A stretch of DNA of 64,000 nucleotides, from the NCBI RefSeq assembly GCF_016907955.1, contig NZ_JAFBCX010000013.1, positions 1 to 64,000 of the forward strand, in the 5' to 3' direction. A program made the position numbers and the translations under genes. How positions within the stretch are numbered: position 1 is the first letter of the stretch; each line of letters opens with the position of its first letter. The notes under the pieces are model-generated. The model saw only the letters and a program-made list of their open reading frames with translations, had not been told where the DNA came from and made no database searches. Source of the stretch: Lentzea nigeriaca (GTDB lineage Bacteria; Actinomycetota; Actinomycetes; Mycobacteriales; Pseudonocardiaceae). Below are positions 41,410 to 49,971 of this stretch, piece after piece.

Positions 41410-41758
41410 ACCCCCAATTCTATTCGAGATCAAAAACAGAAAAGGCGGATCAGGGCTACACCATCGTGTGAAAACTGCAGGTCACACACCCCTATAGCAC
41501 CGTATACCCGCCATCTCTCTAGACGCCACGCAACCACTAGAAACCACGCGCGCACCCGGAACCGCAAAAACGAAAAATGACCACGACCCGCAACCACCTA
41601 CGAAAACCGGCCACGGAAATTCGGTCCGGCACACGCCCGACGGAGAAGGGCATGTGCCGGGTCTGCGAAGCCGTCAGACCGGGTCGGTCCACCGCACCGA
41701 GCATCGAGAAGCAGAAACCACCGGCCCCTGGCGTGGTGACGCCAGGGGCCGGTCCTCG
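41410..41758. other. Intergenic region between HNH cassette and GH5 gene
   Basis: It holds the probable promoter side of the HNH gene, the inverted right end of the cassette (41581-41609), a second weak copy of its motif near 41526-41545 and the terminator of the GH5 gene (41720-41753). No coding sequence was recognised. Confidence 0.5.
41720..41753 (-). terminator. Terminator of the esterase-mannanase gene
   Basis: A perfect 14-bp stem, ACCGGCCCCTGGCG paired with CGCCAGGGGCCGGT, loop TGGTGA, five bases after the stop on the minus strand, followed by a pyrimidine-rich tract (GGTTTCTGCTTCT). Confidence 0.85.
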
Positions 41759-44017
41759 TCAGCCTGTCGTGCACGTGCTTCCGTTGAGCGTGAACGAGGT
41801 CGGCGTCGGGTTCGACCCGCTGTACGTGCCGTTGAACCCGATGCTGACCGACGCACTCGGTGCCAGCGTGCGGTTCCAGGTCAGGTTGGTCGCGGTGACG
41901 TTGCTGCCGGACTGGGTCCACGTGGCACCCCAGCCGGGCAGCGTGACCTTCTGGCCGTTCGCGTAGCTGAAGGCGAGGGTCCAGCCGTCGACCGCGCTGG
42001 TGCCGGTGTTCGTGATGGTCACGCTCGCGGTGAACCCGTTGCCACCGCCCCAGTTCTGCGGCGAGTAACCGACCTTGCAGGTGCCGGAGCCACCCGCGCT
42101 GGTCGTCGCCGTCACGATGCCGGAGTTCGCCGAGACGTTCCCCGCGGCGTCCCTCGCCCGCACCTGGTACCGGTAGGTGGTCGACGGGCTGAGGCCGCTG
42201 TCGGTGTAGCTCGCCGACGACGCCGACCCCACGAGCGCGAACGACCCGCCGCCCACCGCGCGGAACACGTCATAGCCAGTGACACCAACGTTGTCGGTCG
42301 ATGCCGCCCAGCTCAACGTGAGGCCGGACGACGTCACACCCGACGCCGTCGGAGTGCCCGGTGTGGACGGTGGCGTCGTGTCGCCACCACCTCCGCCGCC
42401 GAAGATGGTGGCTTCCTTCGACGTCTGCCGAACGCCGTTGGCACCGTTGAGGAAACGCTCGCCCCACGGCGTGAGGCTCGCCGGGTTGAAGGAGTTGGTC
42501 ATGTCGAGGTAGGCGACGTCGCTGCTGTTGCCGCTCCACGACCAGCCGAGGTACCCCAGCCCGCGTGCCTGCGCCTGGGCCATGATCGTGTCCTCGTCCG
42601 GATTGCCGTCGGAGTGGTTGTGCCCGAACTCGCCCACCACCAAAGGCAGACCGGCGGTGCGGAACGCGTCGAAGTACGCGTTGATCTCGGCGGCCGTGTC
42701 GTAGACGCCGTACATGTGGATGGAGAACACCGTGTTGCGCTGCGGGTCGGCGTTGAACACCGAGGCCGCGTTGTCGCGCATGATGTTGCCCCAGTCCTGG
42801 CCCCACATCGGCGCGTCGGCCATGATCAGGTGCTGCAGCCCTGCGCCACGCAGCCGGGTGATCGCGCTGCTCGTCGCGCTCGCCCAGGTGGCGCTGACCG
42901 AGGCGTTGTTGCCGAACGGCTCGTTGCCCAGGTTGATGACGACGTAGTTCTCCTGTCCCTTCAGCACGTTGGCCACCCCGAGCCAGTACGTCGCCGCCTG
43001 GTCCAGGGTCGCCGCACCACTCTGCTCGCCGTATCCCGTGGTGTCGTGGACTTCCAGTACGCAGATCATCTTGTTCTGCTTGCACAGCGAGATGGCGTTC
43101 GTGACCTCGGCTGCCGGTGTCGGCCCCCACCGTTGGCCGCTGCCGAGCACGACGCGGACCGTGTTGGTGCCAAAGGACTTCATGTCCGCGAACGCCCTGT
43201 TCTGGGTCGGGTACCAGACGTAGGCGTGGTTCACCCCGCGCATGACGAACGGGCTGCCGTTCGCCTCGACGACCCGCGTACCCTCGACGTGCAGGCCCAC
43301 TGCAGGGGTGCTGCCACCGCCCAGCGCCGCGACCACCGCGGGGTACCAGCGGTTTTCCATCTTCTGGATGCCCGTGGTGCTGTTGGGGTGGACGCCGTCC
43401 GTGGTGTCCCCCGCCGTGTCGAACCCGGTCCACTGGTCGACGACGGTGATCGGTGACGCGGCGGTGCTGTTCGCCTGCGCCCAGCCGGGAATCGCCGCGT
43501 TCAGGTCGACGACCCGCTGCCCGCACGCTGTGCAGTTCGACGGGTTCATCGGGATGATCTTCGCGACGATCAGCTTGATCGCGGGGTTGTTCGCCCGCAT
43601 CTGGCCGAGCATCGTGGTGTAGGCGTTGAGGATCGACTGCGCCGGGATGTTGTTCCAGACGTCGTTGGTGCCCAGGTGCATCAGCACGATGTCGGGCCGC
43701 GCCGAGGACAGCCAGCCGGGAAGCTGGTTGTCCCGCACGATGTTGGTCGCGAGGATGCCGCCGTGCCCCTCGTTGTCGCCGTCGTAGGTGAACCCGCAGC
43801 CCGGCGCCGGGAGTGAGCCGACGAAGTCGACGTCGGTGTGACCGGTGTCCTGCAGGTGCTTCCAGAGCAGTGCCCGCCAGCAGCCAGGCGAGCCGGTGAT
43901 GGAGTCGCCGAGGGCCATGATCCGCGCGGGCGCCGCGGCGTTCGCTGTCGGAGCGAGGACAACGGTGGCGGCCAGCAGCACGCCGGCCACCGCCGCTCGG
44001 AGAGTTCGCCAGGTCAT
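41759..44017 (-). CDS. Secreted SGNH esterase - GH5 mannanase - FN3 - CBM2 fusion
   Basis: 752 residues. Signal peptide (1-28); SGNH esterase (30-225) of CE3/XynB-like type with IMALGDSITGSPG, GTNDVWNN and DGVHPNSTTG; GH5 barrel (241-530), closest by pattern to subfamily GH5_8 beta-mannanases, with acid/base Glu in INLGNEPFGN (about 367) and nucleophile Glu in LVVGEFGHNH (about 463); fibronectin III (546-642); CBM2 (646-752, CKVGYSPQNWGGGNGFTASV). One chain could therefore remove acetyl groups and cut acetylated mannan. ATG 44017 has AGGAGG upstream. A perfect CebR-type box at 44056-44073 precedes it. Confidence 0.9.
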   Translation of the reverse strand: MTWRTLRAAVAGVLLAATVVLAPTANAAAPARIMALGDSITGSPGCWRALLWKHLQDTGHTDVDFVGSLPAPGCGFTYDGDNEGHGGILATNIVRDNQLPGWLSSARPDIVLMHLGTNDVWNNIPAQSILNAYTTMLGQMRANNPAIKLIVAKIIPMNPSNCTACGQRVVDLNAAIPGWAQANSTAASPITVVDQWTGFDTAGDTTDGVHPNSTTGIQKMENRWYPAVVAALGGGSTPAVGLHVEGTRVVEANGSPFVMRGVNHAYVWYPTQNRAFADMKSFGTNTVRVVLGSGQRWGPTPAAEVTNAISLCKQNKMICVLEVHDTTGYGEQSGAATLDQAATYWLGVANVLKGQENYVVINLGNEPFGNNASVSATWASATSSAITRLRGAGLQHLIMADAPMWGQDWGNIMRDNAASVFNADPQRNTVFSIHMYGVYDTAAEINAYFDAFRTAGLPLVVGEFGHNHSDGNPDEDTIMAQAQARGLGYLGWSWSGNSSDVAYLDMTNSFNPASLTPWGERFLNGANGVRQTSKEATIFGGGGGGDTTPPSTPGTPTASGVTSSGLTLSWAASTDNVGVTGYDVFRAVGGGSFALVGSASSASYTDSGLSPSTTYRYQVRARDAAGNVSANSGIVTATTSAGGSGTCKVGYSPQNWGGGNGFTASVTITNTGTSAVDGWTLAFSYANGQKVTLPGWGATWTQSGSNVTATNLTWNRTLAPSASVSIGFNGTYSGSNPTPTSFTLNGSTCTTG

Positions 44018-44055
44018 ACGACCTCCTGAGGAAATGTCCGTCAGTGCACCCCGAT

Positions 44056-44073
44056 TCTGGGAGCGCTCCCAGA
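44056..44073. promoter_or_regulatory. CebR-type operator, 18-bp perfect palindrome
   Basis: TCTGGGAGCGCTCCCAGA, identical in its core to the box at 237-252, located 39 bp before the start codon of the esterase-mannanase gene. Confidence 0.8.
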
Positions 44074-44162
44074 CGCTGGCGTACCGCCGACTGGCGCACG
44101 ACGCGAACCTGTCCGATCCGGACAACCCGGTGACATCGGATCGTCCGGCAGGACAAGCCTTC

Positions 44163-46871
44163 TCAGCGCTGACCCATCTCCGGCGCCGTCAGGACGCGGT
44201 TCCACACCGTCAACCTGCGCATCTTGCCCTTGAAGTACCGGCCGCCGAGTTCACGCGGCATCGTTGTCACACCGTCCACTCGCGCGAATTCGACGCTGTT
44301 GTCGAACAAACGCACGGTCCCGTTCGACAACGTGTACGTGATGGTGTGCCAGCTGCCGCCCGGCAAGGCGTGCGCGCTTCCCAGATCCCACAACGAAGAC
44401 GCGGAATCGATCCACACCTGTGCTGACACGGTCATCGCGTCCAGCCCGGCCGTGAGAGTGCCCGGCAGGTCGAGGTAGCCGTCCGTGCCGCCGAAGACGA
44501 GTCCGGCCGACGAGCGGCTGACGTCACCGCGAATCGTTGCGGTACGGCCGAATCCGGACTCATCGGCGACGGCCGTACCGACACCGCCCGTCAGGTCGTA
44601 GTCGACCACGACGCCCTTCTTGGTGGCGCGCACCGGTGGCGGGCCCTGTCGCAACCGGTCGAGCTCGGCCATCGACACCGGCAGCACGGTGCCGTGCCGC
44701 GGTTTCGCCGGCAGCTGGTAGTCCGCCGGGATCGACCAGTTCGGGTTCGCCAGCGAGTCCGTCACGAACGGCAGATAGCCGCGACGCGGCGTCTCGTCCA
44801 TGAACACGTAGAACTTGCTGCCGTCGTTGGACTTGAACGCCGTCGGGCCCTCGACCCAGTCGGTGCCGACCCCGGTGCGGATGCAGTCGTCGACGAGCTC
44901 CCAGTTGCGCGGCCCGGTCCCCGGCAGGTCGACCGCCCGCAGGTCCCTCGAGCGCTCCAGCACGATGTCCCGCTGGCACGACCCGATGACCTTCTCGTCG
45001 GTGGTGAGCCGGTAGTAGTACTCGCCGTCCCTGATGACGGTGGAGTCGATCACGCCACGGCCGGGGTCGTTCCAGACCTGCGGGCGGGTGAACGTGCGGA
45101 AATCGCGGGTGGTCGAGTACATCATCCGCGGGTACGTCGGGCCGGTGTGCTCCGCATCGGTGTACACATTGGACGCCCAGTAGACGACGTAGGCGCCGAT
45201 CAACGGGTCGTACGTGGCTTCCGGGGCCCACGTCATGCCGGCCGTCGCGTCCGACACCAGGACGTGCCGCTGCTCCGACCACGTCACGAGGTCCGTCGAC
45301 TCCCAGATCTCCAGATACCTGCTGCCGTGCCGCATCGCGGCGTCCCAGCCGCGCCCGTCGTTGATCTGCAGGTCGGTCGCGACGAGGAAGAACCTGTCGC
45401 CCTCGGGACTGCGGACGAGGAACGGGTCGCGCACGCCGGTCTCGCCGTACTTCGACCTCAGCACCGGACGTCCGTCGTTGAGCTCGTCCCAGTGCAACGG
45501 GTCGTTGCCCCGGCTCACCGCGAAGTGCACCTGCTCGGAGTCCTGGGTGGCCTCGCCGGTGAAGTACGCGAACACGTACCCCTCCATCGCCGCCTTCTTC
45601 GGCAGCGGGAGGACGGTGAGCGTGAAGTGGCGGGTGCCGGTGGTGTAGCCCTTCGTCGCCCTGACCGAGAGGCGGGCTTTGCGCGGCTTGGCGCCGGCGG
45701 GCGGCCTCGTCACCTCGCCCGTGGCGGTGACGACGCCGGGATCCTTGCTCTGCCAGGTGAACGTGACGTCGCGGGCGCCCTTGGCGGGCAGCGTGATGTT
45801 GCCCCTGATCGCGTCCTCGTCGTGGATCACGAGGTCCTTCAACGCGTTGTCGACCTTCTGCCGGTCGGTGATGTCCTCCAGCACCGTCACGGTGAAGTCG
45901 CGTTTCGCGGTGTACCCGGCGTACGTGGCTGTCGCGGTCAACGTCACCGTCGCGTTGCCCGTCCGCGGCGCGGGCCGCGTGACGACCCCTGCCGCCGAGA
46001 CCACGGAGGGCCTGCTCGACTCCCAGGAGATCGCCGAACCACCCACCGCCCTGGCGGGCAGCGTGAGGTCCTCGGTCACGGCCGAGGTGTCGCCCAGGTC
46101 GAGCGCCGCGACGTCGGCGGCTGGCCGTCCGGACGCGGTGGTCCTCCCGAGCTCGCGTGTCTCTCCCGCGCTCAGCGCACGGCCGTAGAGCCGGAAGTCA
46201 CGCAGCCTGCCCTTGAGGTACCGGTCGGACGGGTAGACCGAGCGGCCGAGGTAGTTGGCCGTGGTGGTGCCGTCGCCGATGGCACCGGGAGTGGTCGTCA
46301 CACCAGTCTTCCTGGCGACCTCGACGCCGTCCTCGTAGAGGATCGCGGTGCCGCTGCCCAGCGTGTAGGTGATCGTGCGCCAGCTACCGCGCGCGAGGTC
46401 ACGTCCACTGTCGACGGTCTGCTCGGTCGACCAGTTGCCGCTCGCGATCGAGGCGCGGAACTGGTTGCCCGTCGCGAACAGATAGCCGTTCCCGGTGTCG
46501 TTCAGGGTGTTCCCGAGGCCCCAGACGAAGTACGGGACGGACTGGTCGGTCGCGAGGTCGACCTGAACCGAGACCGTGACGTCGGTGAGGCCGCGCAGCA
46601 CGTTGTCGGGCAGGCGGACGTGACCGTTCGTGCCGCCGAGCCGGAGACCCTCCGCGCCCAGCCACGCGGTGTCGCCGCTGACGGTGCCGTCACGGCCGAA
46701 GCCGGACGTGTCGGCCACCGTGGCGCCGGAGGTCTGGGTGAGGTCGTAGTGCACCACGAGGCCCTCGTCGAGCGTCGCGGCCGAGCTGGTCGTGACCGAG
46801 ATCGCGAGCCCGCCCGAGGTGAGGGCGACGGCGAGCAAGGCCGAGGTGAAGGTGAGATGACGAAAGGACAT
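44163..46871 (-). CDS. Secreted GH43 glycosidase flanked by LamG domains
   Basis: 902 residues. Signal peptide; N-terminal LamG-type lectin fold (35-235, VVHYDLTQTSGATVADTSGFGRDGTV); two atypical Ig-like domains (245-420, ISWESSRPSVVSAAGVVTRP and TFTWQSKDPGVVTATGEVTRP); five-bladed GH43 propeller (427-745) with base Asp in RDPFLVRS (about 480) and acid Glu in WVEGPTAF (about 673); second LamG (753-902). Related enzymes are arabinofuranosidases, arabinanases or xylosidases; arabinan side chains of RG-I are a plausible target. ATG 46871 has AAAGG upstream. Upstream lies a terminator and a transporter relic. Confidence 0.87.
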   Translation of the reverse strand: MSFRHLTFTSALLAVALTSGGLAISVTTSSAATLDEGLVVHYDLTQTSGATVADTSGFGRDGTVSGDTAWLGAEGLRLGGTNGHVRLPDNVLRGLTDVTVSVQVDLATDQSVPYFVWGLGNTLNDTGNGYLFATGNQFRASIASGNWSTEQTVDSGRDLARGSWRTITYTLGSGTAILYEDGVEVARKTGVTTTPGAIGDGTTTANYLGRSVYPSDRYLKGRLRDFRLYGRALSAGETRELGRTTASGRPAADVAALDLGDTSAVTEDLTLPARAVGGSAISWESSRPSVVSAAGVVTRPAPRTGNATVTLTATATYAGYTAKRDFTVTVLEDITDRQKVDNALKDLVIHDEDAIRGNITLPAKGARDVTFTWQSKDPGVVTATGEVTRPPAGAKPRKARLSVRATKGYTTGTRHFTLTVLPLPKKAAMEGYVFAYFTGEATQDSEQVHFAVSRGNDPLHWDELNDGRPVLRSKYGETGVRDPFLVRSPEGDRFFLVATDLQINDGRGWDAAMRHGSRYLEIWESTDLVTWSEQRHVLVSDATAGMTWAPEATYDPLIGAYVVYWASNVYTDAEHTGPTYPRMMYSTTRDFRTFTRPQVWNDPGRGVIDSTVIRDGEYYYRLTTDEKVIGSCQRDIVLERSRDLRAVDLPGTGPRNWELVDDCIRTGVGTDWVEGPTAFKSNDGSKFYVFMDETPRRGYLPFVTDSLANPNWSIPADYQLPAKPRHGTVLPVSMAELDRLRQGPPPVRATKKGVVVDYDLTGGVGTAVADESGFGRTATIRGDVSRSSAGLVFGGTDGYLDLPGTLTAGLDAMTVSAQVWIDSASSLWDLGSAHALPGGSWHTITYTLSNGTVRLFDNSVEFARVDGVTTMPRELGGRYFKGKMRRLTVWNRVLTAPEMGQR

Positions 46872-46987
46872 GCCGGCCTTTCCCGACGGGCGCGCGACGG
46901 CGCCCGGAGCAGGGTGAAAAGGGAGAACACGCGGACAGTCCCTGAAGTGAGCGCAAACATAGCCGCCGCTCGATAGGCCGTCAATTC

Positions 46988-47021
46988 ACTCGGAGGGCGG
47001 GGTCCGACCCACCCTCCGAGT
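46988..47021 (-). terminator. Terminator behind solute-binding-protein relic
   Basis: ACTCGGAGGG pairs with CCCTCCGAGT around an inner GGGTC/GACCC stem. It directly follows the relic in minus-strand direction, as it would after an intact gene. Confidence 0.75.
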
Positions 47022-47158
47022 CGTCGTTTGCCCAGGTTCTCCAGTGACCGCTGGGCTGCCGCCAGGCCGGCCTTCGGCGTGACGGTCCCGTCGCAGATCT
47101 CACCGACGATCGTCCCGAACACCTTTTGCATGATGCCCCACTCGTGAACCCGTTGCGG
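47021..47158 (-). pseudogene. C-terminal relic of an ABC sugar-binding protein
   Basis: The minus-strand frame reads RVHEWGIMQKVFGTIVG, then EICDGTVTPKAGLAAAQ and RSLENLGKR. This is the usual tail of SBP_bac_1 proteins (..HPEW..I...LG...E...G..TPKEALD.AQ..LE..L). About 45 residues remain; an in-frame TGA stands at about 47160 upstream, and the frame runs without stop into the terminator, so both ends are lost. It implies that a whole importer operon once stood here. Confidence 0.7.
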
Positions 47159-47229
47159 TCACGAGGCGCCGAGGCAACCGGAAGCTTGCGCGGAGATCAC
47201 GAATGCGGCGCGGCGCGGCCACTTCGTCG

Positions 47230-47288
47230 ATTCGACGTCGAATTCGACGGATTCCGCCGAAACGAGGACTTTGTGACCGCTCACAAAG
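47230..47288. promoter_or_regulatory. Palindromes upstream of phosphatase/jacalin gene
   Basis: ATTCGACGTCGAAT (47230-47243) is a 14-bp perfect palindrome in a TTCGA cluster. CTTTGTGA-CCGC-TCACAAAG (47269-47288) has perfect 8-bp arms. Both lie within 120 bp of the start codon and may be operators. Confidence 0.45.
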
Positions 47289-47346
47289 CGTGGATCATCA
47301 TGCCGCGTTCCCGTGTTGCGAACGCTCCGACCCTGCGAGGAGCAGC

Positions 47347-48642
47347 ATGCGACGATCGACCCTGCTCGCCATCCCTGTCGTGCTGGCGACGCTCGTGACT
47401 CCGGCCCACGCCGCCACCGGCGGCAGCTTCGAGGTGCTGACCTACAACGTGGCCGGTCTGCCGGAAGGACTCTCGTCCGGCAACCCGGCGGTGAACACGC
47501 CGTTGATCAGCCCTCGCCTGGCGCCCTACGACATCATCAACGTCCAGGAGGACTTCAACTACCACGCGGCCCTGTACGCGGGCGACAACCACGCCTACCG
47601 CACGCCGACGAGCGGCGGCGTGCCGTTCGGCAGCGGCCTGAACACGCTGTCCCACCTGCCCTACAGCGATCTCGAACGCACGAAGTGGTCGTCCTGCAAC
47701 GGCACGGACTGCCTGACGCCCAAGGGCTTCACGTACAAGCGGATCAGGCTTGCCGACGGCGTCTACGTCGATCTGTACAACCTGCACCCCAACGCGGGCA
47801 CCGAGAACGCCGACCTCGCCGCGCGCCGGTCGAACATCACCCAGCTGTCGCGGTTCATCGCCGCGAACTCGGCCGGCAACGCCGTCATCGTCATGGGCGA
47901 CACCAACACCCGCTACACCCGTGCCGAGGACAACATCCGCGAACTGGTCACCACCAACGGCCTGACTGACGCGTGGGTGCAGCTCGAGCGCGGCGGCCAG
48001 GCACCGGCGGCTGGTGCTCCGGCACTGGTGTGCGACCCGGCGGCGCTCACCGACTCGTGCGAGGTGGTCGACAAGATCCTCTACCGGGGCAACCGGCAGA
48101 TCACCCTGACCGCGCGGGACTACCGCAACGACAACCGGGCTTTCGTGGACGCACAGGGCAAGCCGCTGTCCGACCACTACCCCATTGCCACCAGGTTCGA
48201 CTGGACCGCCGCCGACAACATCCGGCTCAGCGCCGAAGCAGGCGGCCCGCACGGGACCCCGTTCACCGACCTCGCGGCGGTCGACCTGGGTGAGGTGCGG
48301 TCGCTGAGCCTGCGCGGCGGCAACCGGTTGGACCAGGTGTCGTTCACGCTCGCCAACGGCACGACGTTCAGCCACGGCGGCAACGGCGGCACGGCGACGA
48401 CGCTCACGCTCGAACCCGGTGAGCACCTCGTCTCAGCGAAGCTGAGCCAGGGCCAGTACAACGGCCACACGCGCGTGTTCTCGGCGGCGTTCACCACCAA
48501 CCGGGGCCGCACGCTCTCGGCGGGCCGGGCGACCGGCGAGACGATCACCGTGACCGCGCCCGCCGGGTGGCGCATCGCCGGGTTCACCGGCCGGTCGGGC
48601 GACGAGGTCGACCGGCTCGGTGCGATCTTCGTGCCGGCCTAG
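47347..48642 (+). CDS. Secreted endonuclease/exonuclease/phosphatase-fold enzyme with jacalin-like lectin domain
   Basis: 431 residues. Signal peptide (1-22, cut after AHA). EEP domain (25-295), nearest in pattern to sphingomyelinase C/phosphodiesterase: LTYNVAGLP, IINVQEDFNYH (metal Glu), DLYNLHPNAGTENADLAARR, VIVMGDTNTRYT and LSDHYPIATRF with the catalytic His. From about 300 a jacalin-like beta-prism (EAGGPHGTPFTDL, RLDQVSFTLANGTTFSHGG, GYTGRSG-like FTGRSGDEVDRLGAIF) would bind sugars. ATG 47347 has GAGGAG. The stop codon shares CTAG with the convergent gene. Confidence 0.85.
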   Translation: MRRSTLLAIPVVLATLVTPAHAATGGSFEVLTYNVAGLPEGLSSGNPAVNTPLISPRLAPYDIINVQEDFNYHAALYAGDNHAYRTPTSGGVPFGSGLNTLSHLPYSDLERTKWSSCNGTDCLTPKGFTYKRIRLADGVYVDLYNLHPNAGTENADLAARRSNITQLSRFIAANSAGNAVIVMGDTNTRYTRAEDNIRELVTTNGLTDAWVQLERGGQAPAAGAPALVCDPAALTDSCEVVDKILYRGNRQITLTARDYRNDNRAFVDAQGKPLSDHYPIATRFDWTAADNIRLSAEAGGPHGTPFTDLAAVDLGEVRSLSLRGGNRLDQVSFTLANGTTFSHGGNGGTATTLTLEPGEHLVSAKLSQGQYNGHTRVFSAAFTTNRGRTLSAGRATGETITVTAPAGWRIAGFTGRSGDEVDRLGAIFVPA

Positions 48643-49241
48643 GAGATCACCGCGTTGCTCGGGCGCGGGCGGAGTGAACGTACGCCAACCATTACCAGCC
48701 AAGCACTCCAGAGCAGGTAACCGGCGAAGTTCACGACGTCCGCGCCCGGCACGTGCAGCGGTGTCAGCACACCACTGGCGATCATCACGGCGGACGGCCA
48801 GCCGAGCCACGGCGCGATGTGCAGAGCGCGGACGATCGCCACCGTCCAGGCCGCGGTGAACAGGTAGCCGAGCGTTTCGCCGACCACCACACCCAGCACG
48901 ACGCTGAGCGTGTCGAACGTGGCTCCGTCGGTCAGGTGCGGCACGAGCAACGGCCATCTGAGCAGGCCGACGACCTGCACCACGGCCGCCGTGACACCGA
49001 TCCACGCGGTGCGGCGGTGCAGCAGCAGCGCGAGTGGGGCCAGCAGTGCCGCGCTGAACGCCAGGAGCGCGAACTGGCTGCCGATCACACCCGCGTTCGC
49101 CTGAAAACGGCTCATCGCGTCGGGATCCCGCAGGATGTCCGGGTAGTCGAACGAGGCGCTGAGCAGCACGAATGACGCGTTCGCGGCGACGACGGCCGTG
49201 AACGCCAAGGCAGCGGTCCATCTCTGTACGGTGTCCAGCAT
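48639..49241 (-). CDS. DUF4386-type membrane protein
   Basis: 200 residues with about six membrane segments: WTAALAFTAVVAANASFVLLSASFDYPDILRDP, QFALLAFSAALLAPLALLL, GETLGYLFTAAWTVAIV. The pattern FDYPDILR after segment 1 is typical of DUF4386. Function unknown. It is divergent from a TetR gene with a perfect inverted repeat in between, so it is probably that regulator's target. No ribosome site is seen before ATG 49241, suggesting a leaderless message. Confidence 0.72.
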   Translation of the reverse strand: MLDTVQRWTAALAFTAVVAANASFVLLSASFDYPDILRDPDAMSRFQANAGVIGSQFALLAFSAALLAPLALLLHRRTAWIGVTAAVVQVVGLLRWPLLVPHLTDGATFDTLSVVLGVVVGETLGYLFTAAWTVAIVRALHIAPWLGWPSAVMIASGVLTPLHVPGADVVNFAGYLLWSAWLVMVGVRSLRPRPSNAVIS

Positions 49242-49249
49242 TCGCTGAG

Positions 49250-49266
49250 TCTGTACGCTGTACAGA
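49250..49266. promoter_or_regulatory. TetR operator, perfect inverted repeat
   Basis: TCTGTAC-GCT-GTACAGA, 7-bp perfect arms, centred in the 46-bp divergent region. An imperfect copy, CTGTACGGTGTCCAG, lies at 49224-49238 at the start of the membrane-protein gene. Confidence 0.75.
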
Positions 49267-49287
49267 GATCGAGTCAAGGGGGTTGGA

Positions 49288-49947
49288 GTGAAGCCTGGTC
49301 CCAAGCGGTCGCTGTCCGAGGAGGCGATCGTCGGTGCCGCGCTGAAGCTGCTCGGCGAACGCGGAGGGGATGCCGTGTCGATGCGCAGCATCGCCGGAGA
49401 GGTCGGGGTGGCGCCGAACGCGATCTACACCTACTTCCCCGACAAGGCGGCGGTGCTGCGGGCCGTCGTCGACCGGCTCATCGGCGAGCAGAGCCTCGAC
49501 GTGTTCTCCGATCGCACAATGCCGTGGCGGCACCGGATCCGAGAAGTCGCACTCGGGTTGCGCGCCCGGCTGCTCGACCACCCCGGGGCCACGCGGTTGC
49601 TGCTCGGCGCGCCGATGGACGGCCCGAGGGCGCTGGCGTACGGGGAAAAGCTGCTCGATCTCCTCGCCGAGGCCGGACTGTCCGAAGAGGACGCGGCGCG
49701 GGCGTCCTACACGTTGATCGTGTACCTGCTCGGGTCGATCGCGCTGGAGGCCGCCGAACTCGACCCGGCCGCCCCCACGCCGCCGGAGGACGACCGGATC
49801 GCGCAGCGGCGCAAGGGTTTCGAGGCTATTCCCGCGGAGTCGTTTCCGCGCACGGCGGCGAGCGTGGACGTGATGGCGGCCTACATCTCGACCGACCAGT
49901 TCCTGTGGGGGCTGGAGAGGGTCCTCGACGGGCTGGTTCGCGACTGA
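49288..49947 (+). CDS. TetR-family regulator
   Basis: 219 residues. Helix-turn-helix: EEAIVGAALKLLGERGGDAVSMRSIAGEVGVAPNAIYTYFPDKAAVLRAV. The C-terminal part resembles TetR_C of the tetracycline-repressor-like group (RRKGFEAIPAESFPRTA). GTG 49288 with AAGGGGG upstream. Likely represses the divergent DUF4386 gene and itself. Confidence 0.88.
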   Translation: MKPGPKRSLSEEAIVGAALKLLGERGGDAVSMRSIAGEVGVAPNAIYTYFPDKAAVLRAVVDRLIGEQSLDVFSDRTMPWRHRIREVALGLRARLLDHPGATRLLLGAPMDGPRALAYGEKLLDLLAEAGLSEEDAARASYTLIVYLLGSIALEAAELDPAAPTPPEDDRIAQRRKGFEAIPAESFPRTAASVDVMAAYISTDQFLWGLERVLDGLVRD

Positions 49948-49971
49948 CCCGCCGAGGAAGTCCCTCGGGAA

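Larger units (their letters stand above)
40006..41609. mobile_element. Candidate REP13E12-like cassette around DUF222/HNH gene
   Basis: The outer 29 bases at 40006-40034 and 41581-41609 are inverted repeats of one another with 25 of 29 matches; the best part, GCAGGTGGTTGCGGG (40014-40028) against CCCGCAACCACCTAC (41587-41601), matches 14 of 15. Between them lies only the DUF222/HNH gene. The cassette lies next to a truncated GH42 gene. Boundaries are inferred from sequence alone; no target duplication was found. Confidence 0.4.
46872..47346. other. Intergenic region with transporter relic, terminator and palindromes
   Basis: Contains, in order, a terminator hairpin (46988-47021), the C-terminal relic of a solute-binding protein gene (47021-47158), ATTCGACGTCGAAT (47230-47243) and an 8-bp-arm inverted repeat (47269-47288) in front of the phosphatase/jacalin gene. 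Confidence 0.6.

Noticed and set aside
47269..47288. CRP/GlxR-type site TGTGA..TCACA before the phosphatase gene
   Set aside because: The half-sites are 4 bp apart instead of the required 6; kept only as an unassigned inverted repeat.
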